Positions 1-10,000 of a stretch of 64,000 bases of DNA are shown here, piece by piece. This DNA comes from Phoebastria nigripes (lineage: Eukaryota > Chordata > Aves > Procellariiformes > Diomedeidae), in NCBI GenBank assembly GCA_035582835.1, contig JAYKAV010000431.1, forward strand, positions 19,662-83,661, read 5' to 3'. How positions within the stretch are numbered: position 1 is the stretch's first letter; each line of letters begins with the position of its first letter. A program made the translations under genes and the position numbers. The notes under the pieces are model-generated. The model worked only from the letters and a program-made list of their open reading frames with translations. It was not told the DNA's origin and searched no databases.

Positions 1-75
1 AGGGAAGGGGGCATTGACAAAGCGATTGGAAAAGGGGCACAAGCCCTCAGCCTCTGGAGACGACTCCTGTCAGGC

Positions 76-840
76 GTGAAGGAAAGGTATCCCTTCAAGG
101 GGGATGTTATATGTCACCCAGGCAAGTGGACCACCATGGAGAGAGGTATCCAGTACCTGAGGGAATTAGGCGTGCTGGAGGTGATTTATGATGACCTGAA
201 CAACGAGCAATTACCCAAAGATCCAGATGAAGTCAAGTGCACCCGACCTATGCGGCAGAAGTTTGTACGGAGTGCACCAGCGTCGTATGCAAACTCATTG
301 GCAATAATGACCTGGAAAGATGGAGAGGAACAAACGGTGGATGAATTGNCTGNCCAACTCCGGCAATACGAAGAAAGTCTCTCTTCCTCCCTACAGGCCT
401 GCATCTCAGCTGTGGAGAAACTGCCAGACATGATAGCCGAGAAACTATCCCAGGAGTTCCAGCAACTCAAAGAGGATATGTCCTGCTCCCCACCTGTACA
501 GACCAGTATCTCAGCCATTAGGAGTAAGTGTCCCTCTGCTCAAGAGAGAAGATATCGTGGATACACACCTCGGGACACCCTGTGGTTTTACCTGTGTGAC
601 CACGGAGAGGACATGAAGAAGTGGGATGGAAAATCTACCTTGACTCTAGAGGCATGGGTACATGAGTTGCAAGGAAAAACAATCACAAAAGGGGGTTCTT
701 CCAGAAAAACTGCTGCTCCAGTTTCCAGTGAGCAGTTCCCCAGACAGAGTAGAAGGCCTGACTTTACTTCTGATCTTAATAAAGGGACTTTTGAATCCCA
801 TCTACAAGAAGTGAGTAACAAGTACTATGACAAGAACTAG
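76..840 (+). pseudogene. gag-like fragment of the endogenous retrovirus
   Basis: An open frame of 254 codons with two unresolved residues, rich in charged amino acids. It includes a helical, possibly coiled segment around residues 92-135. Its assignment to gag rests on position upstream of the protease-like frame, not on a recognised domain; no CCHC zinc knuckle is visible. The open frame probably runs in from further upstream, so the first ATG is not a meaningful start. It stops at TAG 838-840, shortly before the protease frame. Confidence 0.5.
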
Positions 841-897
841 AGGGGCCCTGCTTCCAGCCAGGTGGAGGAAAGGGACAACCGGGTTTACTGGACTGTG

Positions 898-1198
898 TGG
901 ATTCNNTGGCNTGGCACATCAGACCCACAGGAGTATAAGGCTCTCATAGACACCGGTGCACAGTGTACCCTAATGCCATCAAGCTATGAAGGGGCAAAAC
1001 CCATTTGTATTTCTGGAGTGACAGGGGGATCCCAATAGCTGACTGTATCGGAGGCCGAAGTGAGCCTAACTGGGAATGAGTGGCAAAAGCACCCCATTGT
1101 GACTAGCCCAGAGGCTCCATGCATCCTTGGCATAGACTACCTCAGGAGAGGGTATTTCAAGGACCCAAAAGGGTCCCGGTGGGCTTTTGGTATAGCTG
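898..1198 (+). pseudogene. Retroviral aspartyl protease-like fragment
   Basis: The frame contains Asp-Thr-Gly-Ala-Gln at 949-963, the catalytic signature of retroviral aspartyl proteases. It continues through a Gly-rich flap-like region and an Ile-Leu-Gly-Ile-Asp-Tyr segment near 1122-1141, which resembles the second conserved protease block. An in-frame TAG at 1036-1038 interrupts it and there are three unresolved bases near 905-911, so it is a broken remnant. The reading frame is lost just before the integrase-like segment. Confidence 0.7.
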
Positions 1199-1200
1199 CC

Positions 1201-1635
1201 TTGGAGGACAATGGTTGAAATATAAATATGGGGAGGCCTGGCAGATTGATTATATCACGCTCCCACAAACCCACCAAGGCAAGCGCTATGTGCTCACCAT
1301 GGTGGAAGCAACCACCCGATGGCTGGAAATGTATCCCATGCCCCACGCCACTGCCCGGAACGCTATTAGTCAACACCAGGGGATCTTTCAATCAAGCTGG
1401 CCCTGCCCAATCAAAACTTTTANGTACTGTAGATGGGGATAAAGTCCCTGTAGTGCACATTAAAAATATGCTGGGGAAGACAGTNTGNGTTANTCCTGCC
1501 TCNGGCAAGGGAAAACCCATTCATGGGATTGCTTTTGCTCAAGGACCTGGGTGCACTTGGTGGGTAATGCGAAAGGATGGGGAAGTCNGATGTGTACCTC
1601 AAGGGGATTTGATTTTGGGTGAAAATAGCCAATGA
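1201..1635 (+). pseudogene. Retroviral integrase-like fragments
   Basis: A first segment (about 1215-1370) reads in one frame with a Trp-Gln-Ile-Asp-Tyr motif, which fits the first acidic block of the integrase catalytic core. The frame then shifts. A second segment (about 1375-1632) resembles an integrase C-terminal domain, with a Val-His-Ile-Lys stretch and a Trp-Trp pair. The core region between the two is deleted, so the catalytic site is incomplete. Several unresolved bases fall here. Assignment is by pattern only. Confidence 0.6.
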
Positions 1636-2059
1636 ACAGAATTATATGATGTTAATTGCTATATAATACTGTATGCCATCACTTCTATGGTTGCTATAGG
1701 CCATATCAATGGTATTACAGTAAGAATCACCCAGATTAATGAAGAATGAACTTTGACGAAACTAAGCAAAGTGCAGCAGTGATGGAACCAGAACTGGCTT
1801 CAGCATGCAACAATCCAATACCACACACCATCTCTCCTGCCCTGAAAGACTGTTATGACAGATGGAGCCCAAAGTCATNGACTAAATGAACTCAATGGAC
1901 GTTTTAGAGGGATGGTCCATAGACTAAGGGAATGATATCTCTCCCTGTGTGTGTATATATATATCAAAAGATAAGAAAAGTGGTGATGATTAATTAGAAT
2001 GTATTGGAAAATGTGAGATCTAGGCATGACATAGATGGTATAGAATAAGGGGTGGATAC

Positions 2060-2588
2060 TGTCCTGGATTCAGCTGGGGTAGAGTTAATTTTCTTCCTAG
2101 TGCTGTGTTTTGGATTTAGTATGAGAAGAACATTGATAACACACTGATGTTTTTAGTTGTTGCTAAGCAGTCTACTAGTCAAGGACTTTTCAGCTTCCCA
2201 TGCTCTGCCAGGTGCACAAGAAGCTGGGAGGGAGCATAGCCAGGACAGTTAGCCCAACTGGCCAGCGGGGTATTCCATACCATGTGACATCATGCTCAAT
2301 ATATAAATAGGAGGCATGGTCCAGGAAGTAGCAATCACTGCTTGGGTATCACTCAGCAGGTGGTGAGCAATTGCATTGTACATCACTCATTTTGTATATT
2401 CTATCATTATTATTATTATTATTATCATTATTTTCCCTTCCTTTTCTGTTTTATTAAACTGTCTTTATCTCAATCCACAAATTTTACTTTTTTTTTTCTC
2501 CAACTCTCTCCTCCATCCCACTGAGGGGAGGAGGGAGTGAGCAAGCAGCTGTGTGGTGTCTGGCTGCCTGCCAGGTTAAACCACAACA
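2060..2588 (+). repeat. Retroviral LTR (3' LTR of the upstream element)
   Basis: About 529 bp starting TGTCCTGG and ending CCACAACA, preceded by a purine-rich tract (near 2043-2055) that could be the polypurine tract. Inside are a TATA-like element TATATAAATA at 2300-2309, a (TTA)n microsatellite at about 2404-2432 and a polyadenylation-like ATTAAA at 2453-2458. These sit in the usual U3-R-U5 order. A related but diverged copy lies at 29568-30143. Confidence 0.8.
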
Positions 2589-2603
2589 CAGCCACACTGG
2601 CTT

Positions 2604-2883
2604 CTGCTTTCGGCCCCCAAACCAGCTCACTNAGTGCCCATTTCTGAGCCCCAAAACCCAGCTGCCGAGCCTGTTCTCAAGTCCCAAAAACGCAGCACCT
2701 GGCCTCTGTTCCTGAGCCCAAAACCACACGACTCCGTCCCCTCTGTCAGGTCCTGAAAACACACGACTCAATCTGTTTCTGAGCCCTAAAATCAGCCACA
2801 TGAGCCTCTTTTCAAGCCCCAGGAACAGAAGACCTGCTCTCCATTTCTGGGCCCCAAACCAGCTCACCCTGTCTGCCTTCTGA
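2604..2883. repeat. Degenerate ~34-bp minisatellite, about 8 units
   Basis: Successive units of roughly 32-36 bp share the pattern CTGTTTCTGAGCCCCAAAAC followed by a variable CAGC/CACGACTC-like tail. Unit starts fall near 2604, 2640, 2672, 2707, 2741, 2774, 2809 and 2843. The array begins about 15 bp after the LTR end and has no coding potential I would trust, although open frames run across it. Confidence 0.65.
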
Positions 2884-2989
2884 CCCCCTTCGCAGTGCCC
2901 ATGTGTGATGCTGAGGGGTGGGGGGGGAGCATAGCCTCCCCACAGCCCTGCACCCCCCCCCAGGGCCCCACATGCAGTTTTGGGGAGTG

Positions 2990-3445
2990 CTTGGGAACTG
3001 CGGAGGGCCCGGCCCCACCCCTCTGCGGGGCAGCACCAGCACAGGCCGGGCACCGCTTTGTTATTGCTGTTTCAGGCGTTATTTCGCCGGCATCACCAGC
3101 ACCGCCGGCCCCGCACCCCAAACCCGAGAGGCCGAAACACCCCGGCAGGGAGCCGGTCCCAGCCGCCCCGGCAGCGCAGCCCAGCCCGCTCCAGGAACCC
3201 CCGGCGACAGCAGCCAGGGCCCTTCCCCGCCCGTGCGGGCACCCGGACCCGCCTGGCGCCGCAGGCGCCCCCCGGGCCGCCACCACCCGACCCGCGCCGG
3301 GAGCGGCAGAGGCTGCCCGGCCCCAGCGAGGAGCAGCTGAGAGCCGGATGGGGCTGCCCCTGCTCCCCCCAGCCAGACACGGGCTCGGCCCCAAAACCCC
3401 CGACGAACCCCAGGACAGCACTCGGCCCACGGCCGCTTCTGCCCC
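2990..3445. other. CpG-rich, GC-rich segment without a recognised gene
   Basis: Very GC-rich with many CpG dinucleotides, followed by an A14 run at about 3484-3497. Several long open frames exist on both strands, but all read as Pro/Ala/Gly/Arg-rich low-complexity peptides and overlap one another. I treat them as compositional artefacts. It may be a small CpG island or part of the flanking repeat block. Confidence 0.5.
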
Positions 3446-3754
3446 CACCACCCCTGAACATCCCATACAAAATTACTGACCTGAAAAAAAAAAAAAAGCT
3501 GTATACAAGTGTACTTTCTATTATATATGCTGCTGAACCTTGACTGGCCCTGAAGCCCTTATCTCAAACAGACACCTCTACTTCTCTAAATATCAAAACG
3601 TACCTACCCAAATACCTTAGCTCAAAAGCTACAATCAACTGAAGGAACAGCAGATAAGCACCTCCAGAGAAGCCCAGCAGCAGAAACAGCTCCCTGCCCA
3701 GAGGCTGCGGGTCATATACTCTGCGCCCCAGCCACCACCCTTCCCACAATCCCC

Positions 3755-3815
3755 TGGGAAAGGGGCGGGGCGAACCACCAGAAGGAATAAAGGTGGCCAG
3801 AGGAGCAGCAGGCAG
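3755..3815 (+). promoter_or_regulatory. Promoter-like GC box and TATA-like element
   Basis: A canonical Sp1-type GC box (AGGGGCGGGGCG) at 3761-3772 is followed 15-20 bp later by AATAAA at 3786-3791, which could act as a weak TATA variant or be an LTR polyadenylation signal. No coding exon is recognised downstream, so the element has no assigned gene. Confidence 0.25.
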
Positions 3816-4077
3816 TTTCCTCATCTGCCTTAAGTTTATGGTGTGTAAAGCACCGAACAGAGAAAGCGACCCTTACTGATGACAACGATATCTGCTCTTT
3901 TACTACAACTGTATCTATTGCATCAGCAACGTGACCGGGTAGGGACTTAAAATTAATTTTTCTGGGACAAACACAAGCCTTTTTGTAAATAGATAGAAAT
4001 AGCTTAAGATTATACTAAGTTACATGAGATAGTACCTCATTAAATGTAATGACAACATTATTAGCAGAAATGACCTG

Positions 4078-4340
4078 TAGCCTTTGACCTTGGACTAATT
4101 ACCTTTAATCTCCGACTTTTGACCTTTAGCCTTTTTTCTTTTTGTCCTTTGACCCCAATCTTTGACATACAACTGCTTTTTTTCTTTGACCACTGACCTT
4201 TGACCCCTGACCCTTCACCATCAACCTTCCATCTTTTTATCTTCATCCTCTGTCCTTTGATCTTTGCCCTGACGCTGGATCTCTGACCCTTGACCTTTCA
4301 CTTTTGACCCCCTGATCTCTGTCCCTTGACCCTTGAGGAA
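4078..4340. repeat. TGACC-rich heptamer-like repeat with DR1 nuclear-receptor sites
   Basis: A pyrimidine-rich tract in which TTTGACC/TGACCC recurs at least a dozen times at 7-9 bp or looser spacing. Perfectly spaced direct repeats with one intervening base occur at 4194-4206, overlapping a second at 4201-4213, and again at 4284-4296. Read on the minus strand these are RGGTCA-N-RGGTCA, the DR1 layout bound by RXR heterodimers, HNF4 and COUP-TF. A decayed (TGACCTT)n repeat would create DR1 sites automatically, so regulatory function is not implied. Confidence 0.6.
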
Positions 4341-4443
4341 GGCTCTGGACCTGAGGGTGCTGGAGGGAAAAGGGAAGAGTCCCAAGGGGACCAGATGGCA
4401 AAAAGAGGGTTCTTGTGTGCATTGAATGCAAAAAGGGCCCTAC

Positions 4444-4702
4444 CTCGGCACCATGCTGCTCCCAGGCACTGCATATGCCAGCCATGAATGCAGCAATGGC
4501 GCAGGAGAGCAAAGGGACAATGCAGACCCCAAAAGTCATCTCTAATACATACACTCCCACACACTCACGTGCAGTGCTGCTGCGGCTGCCGATACAGCTG
4601 CCCCCAGTGAGCAGTGGCCACCTCATNCATGCACACCAGAGCATGCTCCTCACACCTGGGATGACACACAGCAACATCTGCACCATGGCAGCTTGGCCTG
4701 TC
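4444..4702 (-). other. Possible exon, unidentified
   Basis: On the minus strand a pyrimidine-rich acceptor (…TGTCTCTAG before 4702) and a donor (GAG|GTAGGG after 4444) bound 259 nt. The frame is open and begins within a few codons with ATG, encoding a partly hydrophobic, Cys-rich peptide. A second acceptor/donor pair bounds 4655-4569 in another frame. I do not recognise the product, and the opposite strand is also open here, so this may be chance. Confidence 0.15.
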
Positions 4703-4889
4703 CTAGAGACACAAGCAGGTAGCAGCGGGAACGGGCAGATGCAGTGCCGTTGTGTGAGCACTGCGGAGCAGCAGCAACCAGGGTCGGCCTGCGCTGACGG
4801 CCTATGAGCCCCAGGAAAGGGCGGCAAGCACAGCCGTTAGCCAGAACTCTGGTGAACAGCACCAAACGACGCCCGCGTGAGCCTGTGGG

Positions 4890-5350
4890 CTGCAGTACTG
4901 AAGAGTAATCGAGGAAGGGCACGAGTGAGCACGGCAGGAAGCAGTGCCAGTCGGCTGGCTGTAGTACTGGAGTCCAATCACGAGAGGGCAGCGCTGTGCA
5001 CGGCAGGATGTTTTGCGCATGCATAAACCTGCTGGCTGCAATACTGTCTTGGACTGGGGGAAGGGCACTAGAGAGCATCCCCTGTCAAACTGCGCTTGCG
5101 CGAGATTGTTGTCTGCCCTACTGGGTTGAAATCAACAGGGGGCAGCAGGCAGCGCCGCGGGCTGCAGCGCGCATGCGCCGCGCAACTGTCTGCAGTACTA
5201 TAGGACATTCAAAAGAGGGCAGCACTAAGCATCGTAGGCTGCTGTGCCTATATGCGTGTGCCGGGCACATGCAGTACTGGATCGTAGGCGAGAGGTGGCA
5301 GGAGTGTAGCACGGTCGGCCGCACTTCGCTTGCACGAGACCTCTGCACGT
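4890..5350. repeat. Six-unit ~77-bp repeat with CTCF-like and NRF1-like motifs
   Basis: Units anchored on CTGCAGTACTG-like sequence start at 4890, 4959, 5036, 5113, 5190 and 5269, giving spacings of 69, 77, 77, 77 and 79 bp. Each unit carries an AGGGCAG-like core: GAGAGGGCAGC in the second, CAGGGGGCAGC in the fourth, AGAGGGCAGC in the fifth and GAGAGGTGGCAG in the sixth. These resemble the CTCF core. Later in most units there is a GCGCATGCGC-like palindrome, perfect at 5169-5178, matching the NRF1 consensus. Units are well diverged from each other, so the array is old. Confidence 0.7.
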
Positions 5351-5430
5351 AACATGGCGTGAGCTTTCCATTAGCCTGCGCGGAACCGCTCACCGATTGG
5401 CCAGAGGGACGGGGTGGGGCGTTCGGGCCA
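5351..5430. promoter_or_regulatory. CpG-rich promoter-like region (YY1, CCAAT, GC box)
   Basis: Just after the 77-bp array come AACATGGCG (5351-5359, YY1-type), an inverted CCAAT box (ATTGG, 5396-5400) and a GC box (GGGGTGGGGCG, 5411-5421). No TATA box is visible. This is the usual make-up of a housekeeping-type promoter. I could not identify a first coding exon on either side, so orientation and target are unknown. Confidence 0.4.
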
Positions 5431-5914
5431 GGCTGAGGGGAACTGCGAGGTGCCCTCGCTCCCCGGCCTGGCCTTCGGTGTGGCGAAGGCCTTTGAGAAT
5501 TCCCCGTGTCCTGGGGTGACCCTGGCTATCCTGTCTGTCGCCCACAGGTGCTGGCCCCGAGGCAGGGTCTGGGGTAATCGAGGGCCGGTGGGAGTTTTGG
5601 GAGGAGGCTTGGGGATTTTTGGGTGGCCGCTGGGAGCTTTGGGGACCCTGAGTCAGGCTTTGGCGTGTTTTAGGGTTGATGGGAGCTTTGGGACAGGGTT
5701 TGGATGAGTTTGGGGATTGGTGGAAGTTTTGAGTTACAGCTCAAAGTTCTGAGGGCCTTTGGGCAGGTGTTCATTTATGTTCTCCTGACTGCTCTTGCTT
5801 TGTGATAGCTTGTAAAGGTCTGCAGATACTAGGCTGTAGTTCTTCGTGGCAGTGTGTGGTCATTCCCTAATGTTCTAGAGTTAATGCAATTTATAAACAT
5901 GTATATACTATTAC
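5431..5914 (+). other. G-rich non-coding stretch with G-quadruplex potential
   Basis: From about 5560 to 5730 the plus strand carries repeated GGG/GGGG runs separated by short T-rich loops (TTTTGGG, CTTTGGGG, TTTGGGG). A transcript or displaced strand could fold as a G-quadruplex. Open frames here have no recognisable product. From about 5740 to 5914 the sequence returns to ordinary AT-rich composition. Confidence 0.4.
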
Positions 5915-7060
5915 TGTAGGGTGTTAAAGCCAGACTAAAAATTTGTGCAACTGCAATAAACTCACTCAAGTCAGACAAAATCAGCTGTACTCACCAGTGC
6001 CTATCTGCCAAGCAAGGCTAGCAACTGCTCCTAAGCAATATTCTTCCATGTATCTCAACTCCTCAGTCTCAACTTGGACACTCTGTTACGGCATTGTAAG
6101 TTTGTCAGCCAGCGCTTCTTGATGGAGGTGTAGCAAATCTATCACCCTACAGAAACATAAAGGGAGCAAAAACCAATGTTCTGCAGAAAAACATGAAAAA
6201 ATAAAGTTAGTATATAGGCATATAGGCCAATCTAATACGCACAAGCAAGGTAAATGAGAATATACAAGCCACAAATACACCTCCCACTTGCCCCCTTTTA
6301 GGGGCAGAATAGGATGATACTTGGGCTTCCCATAGGAGAGAAAGAGGGCCAGTTAGGTTAGACTAAGAAGCCTTTAGAGATTAATTTTTCTGGAACTTTG
6401 TGTCCACATTTTGGACGTAACTGTGCTCTGCCTGTCATTCAATTAACGCACAAGTGAGATGATCCACTTCTTACAACGCCTGTACAGTAATCCCTATGTG
6501 TTAATATTAGTGCCCACTATGCCACTTGGGTGGATGGTACTCTGCTGCCTACTCATTTCACTGAAATTAGGTACTTCAGGAGGGTCTAAGCAGACTGGAT
6601 TGCAACCAGGCTATTGAGGGCGAAAGACTGCTATAGTCCAGACTGCTGCTAAACAGTCTCTCTCAGAGTGGGCGAAGTTTTGATCCAACCCCAAAGTAAT
6701 GCAATTCCAATGTTACTGATACTCACTTTCACTCACTTCTGCTTTGTAACAGTACCGCTCCCATAGTATCAGTGAATGTGAAAATCCTTACTGGAAAAGG
6801 CTTTCCTTGTCTCAGGAATTTTAAGGTGGGAGTTTTTATAACTGCTTATTTAAATTCAGTGAAAGCAGCAGCATATTCCTTGTTCCAGCTTCATTCCAAT
6901 CCTTTCCAGTAATTTTCATTGCAGTCTGCTGATACCAGCAAAGTTACCTTGCACTGCTGTGAAAAATTAAATTCTTCTAAAGCGGCTTTAAATTGGAGTT
7001 GAGAAGAAGAAGCTTTTATTCCACATAAAGCTTTAATCTTTCTTCTATCTATCTGTCTTC
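5915..7060 (-). mobile_element. Minus-strand retroelement remnant: pol fragment and candidate LTR
   Basis: Read on the minus strand, about 7060 to 6550, the sequence encodes a broken pol segment. It has the end of the reverse transcriptase with a Trp-Asn-Lys-Glu…Ala-Phe block, then a Thr-Asp…Gly-Ala-Val-Leu-Leu-Gln motif (6743-6780). After a frameshift comes Glu-Arg-Asp-Cys-Leu-Ala-Ala-Val-Trp (6637-6665). These appear in the order seen at the RT/RNase H junction of gypsy-like and retroviral pol genes. Several stops interrupt it. Further along, a purine tract near 6283-6305 precedes a TG…CA stretch ending at 5915 that may be the 3' LTR (about 369 bp). A shorter alternative is bounded by the 9-bp inverted repeat TGTAGGGTG/CACCCTACA (5915-5923, 6143-6151). 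Confidence 0.6.
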
Positions 7061-10000
7061 CNGTTTCCCCAGTTACAATTCTTGGGGTAGCGCTAATTGA
7101 GCCTTACTGAAATTGATCTCTCAACTTTATAATTTAGATAGTTCTCCCACTTCCTCTTCTGTAGCCTCGGTCACTTGACAACCATCTACCTAGGATAATA
7201 ACTTAGAGCCTTGTAGCTTTTAAAAGATAATGCTTCATCANACACAAATGTATGTGTATGTATCATACTTCACGTTACATATACAGACTTTGCAGTACAT
7301 GTTGGTGAGCTATTCTCCTAATCACCAGGAGAAACTTGGTTTCTCTTGTTTGGAGACAGAGGTAGCTTTCAGTTGGATCTATTTGATTTTATTACTGTAG
7401 TTTGTTTATATTTGTCTGGTGTCTTCAACTTCAGCCATGACAATCTAAAAACTAAGCATGGTATCTTTCTGTTTTAACATATGATTGTACAAACAGAACC
7501 ATCTGAAGCAAAGCTAAGCAAGATACAGTTAACAACAGTGACAGGGTGCAAGTGGGAGACAAATAACACACAATTGTTATCAATAGCTATCTTAGTTAAG
7601 CAGGCTGGAACATTTCCTTCTGTAGGAGCTTCTGGTGATATCAGGGGTCTGCTAAACCCGTTCACGGATCTTCTNTCTGTTATCTTTTAACATTTGCTGT
7701 CATTGGCTCCATCTCTGTAACAAACAAATGAACTTTACATTTCAACTGAGATGCTGTTAAATTTATGCATGTTCTTTTTTCTTTAGCATGGTGGTGGGTT
7801 TTTTTCTGTTTTGTTTCCCTGAAAGGAAAGGTCCTAATACATCACTCACCATCATGCACTACAGGGTTAAAATTTTGGAAACATTAAATACAGCAGTTAA
7901 CCTTTGGTCATTAGACAGGTAGGAGCATCATATTATACTTGCGTGCAACATCTTCCATAAAACATTGTTTTTATTGTGGTTCAATATTATTCTACTATTC
8001 GGTATTCTCTCTCAACCCCTCATATAAACATGCTTAACCCNTAGTTCTCTCAGTCTCTAGCTACCTACAAGATGAATAACATTCAATGAGCTTCCAGGAA
8101 CTTTAGGCCATTATTCAACCAAAACCAGATCCGTAGGTGAAAGAACAGTGTAGACCCTCTCAAACAAAGCTACTGGTACCTAAATTCAGGAACTCCTCTT
8201 ACAAAAGNCTGTATAGCACTGTTGTTATTGGGTAACACTCAATGGAGCAATAGTATATGAAAGAGCACTGATACATTTACAGTCATTCCAGAGGGTTCAT
8301 CTCACTGTCCTCCTTCCAAAACTGTTCATAGCATTGCGTTTGGTGACTAAAAAGTCACCAAAAAACCCAAATACCCTTCATGCCTTAACAAGTGAGTGAG
8401 CTAGTTTACACTGATGGACTTTCATTGGTAATGACTGCTATTCTGTCAGAATGACCAGCGCAGAAGTTCCTCCAAATGTAATTTCAGTATGACAGGTACA
8501 GTACTTAGCCCAGGATCCTCTATATAGCTTGTCACCTGTTTGAGACACTGCACTTCCCTTGTCTAGCTCATTTGTGTGACCTGATGTACTTCCGTAATGC
8601 AGAGATTTGTAATAGAAACATTAAGGTTGAAATGAATAAATTACACACAGAAACATATGTATGAAAGCACCAGAAGAAATTACAAGAAAAGAAGGGACAA
8701 AAGAATGGTGTGACTTGACAGCACCAGCAGGTCATTGAGATCAGAGTCAGAATCTTGAAACACACAGAGTGGGAAAACAAAGGACAGCCTAAAACTAAAG
8801 ATAGCCTACTTGCAGAACAGGAGACAAAAGGACAGGCAGTCAGTCAACTGCATTGCTTAATGACTCACAGATGTGGGTCCCTGAAGGGTACAATAGGCAC
8901 TTCCAAAATGAGCACATGGTCACCCAGCAAAAAGAACCCAGGAAACATGATGATGACTCCAAATCAGGCATCCTTTGTCCTCTGTTTCACCACAAATAAT
9001 CCTGGTTGGACTAGCCAGACATACACATCTTGGTCCTTGTTAAAATGTGGGTATGGAAAACAAGTATGAAAGACTGACTGAATGAAATCTATAGGAGAAT
9101 GAGCGTGAGCGACTGAAATCAGTTTTGTTTAAAATAAAATCACCTTCCCCTTCTATACAAGTCTCACATTTAGCTTTGCTATATTCATTTTACATCAGTA
9201 GCTGCTCCCAGTTTAAAAATTTCAATAAAACCTAATAGCATGTGCTTACAGAAGAATGTCAAAGAGAGATACTTAGGGAAGTGAAGACACAACAAGCTTG
9301 AAATAGCTTGCCTTTTTGAGGCAATACTTTTTTCCCCCTTTTGCCCAAAGGAAGAGACTTGGCACACTTTAAATTTCTGCTATTACACCAATAATTCTTA
9401 TTTCACAGTTCACAAAGAAAAAACAACTGTTAAAACAAGTTGGTTTCTCAAAACTAGCCCTGAGTATGAAATTACAGGAAATGTCCTAAACACTTTTGTA
9501 CAGTGACACATGCACAACTGTGCTAATATGAGCAACCTGAACAGAGGGAGGGCCAAGAAAATGAATATTTCTGTTTACCTGAATATGTGAGGCTTAGAAA
9601 CCAGCCTTCAGATGCAAAACATAAATTGCAGGTTAAAAAGCCTTGCAGATTTCATGGCTTCTCAGAATGCTACTGAGTATTTTAAATTGAACGGAAGGAA
9701 AAAAAACAGAATCATTTGCAATAGTCAATGTTATTGTTAATACCAACAGCAGTAGTTTAAAAATTGCGGGATATTTGGTACCAGTGACCTGTTCTTTCCC
9801 TGTGTAGCCACCGAGTCCTGCCAATGGTTATTCTGTTAAACACAAAGGATAAATTACTGCAGTATCATTTATTACGAGGTTATTTACTCAAAAAATTTCC
9901 AAAGGGAAACATTATTCCAATATTTTTATCATAAAAGACGTGATTAAATAGGACAAAAGGGCTGACAGTAATGTACTGGGATGGGACTTAGGATATCAGA

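Larger units (their letters stand above)
1..2588 (+). mobile_element. Degraded endogenous retrovirus, 3' part with LTR
   Basis: Internal retroviral sequence enters from the left edge and ends in an LTR at 2060-2588. In order I see a gag-like open stretch, an aspartyl-protease-like stretch with an Asp-Thr-Gly motif, and integrase-like fragments. About 400 bp follow without a recognised product, then a purine-rich tract just before the LTR. Reverse transcriptase and RNase H, normally about 2 kb, are absent between protease and integrase, so this copy is internally deleted as well as carrying stops and frameshifts. It cannot be functional. An ERV-L-like (class III) assignment is an inference; the family was not confirmed by alignment. 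The 5' LTR is outside the window. Confidence 0.8.

Noticed and set aside
2484..3543. Several open frames of 76-200 codons on both strands in the GC-rich block.
   Set aside because: They overlap in most frames, are Pro/Ala/Gly/Arg-rich and show no domain, so they reflect base composition.
4061..4246. 61-codon Lys-rich minus-strand open frame.
   Set aside because: It is the translation of the TGACC repeat and has no independent support.
4890..5350. Regularly spaced repeats that might suggest a CRISPR array.
   Set aside because: The window is vertebrate; the units are contiguous diverged 77-bp repeats without unique spacers.
8755..9069. 104-codon plus-strand open frame.
   Set aside because: No recognisable motif, no splice context and average composition; probably chance.
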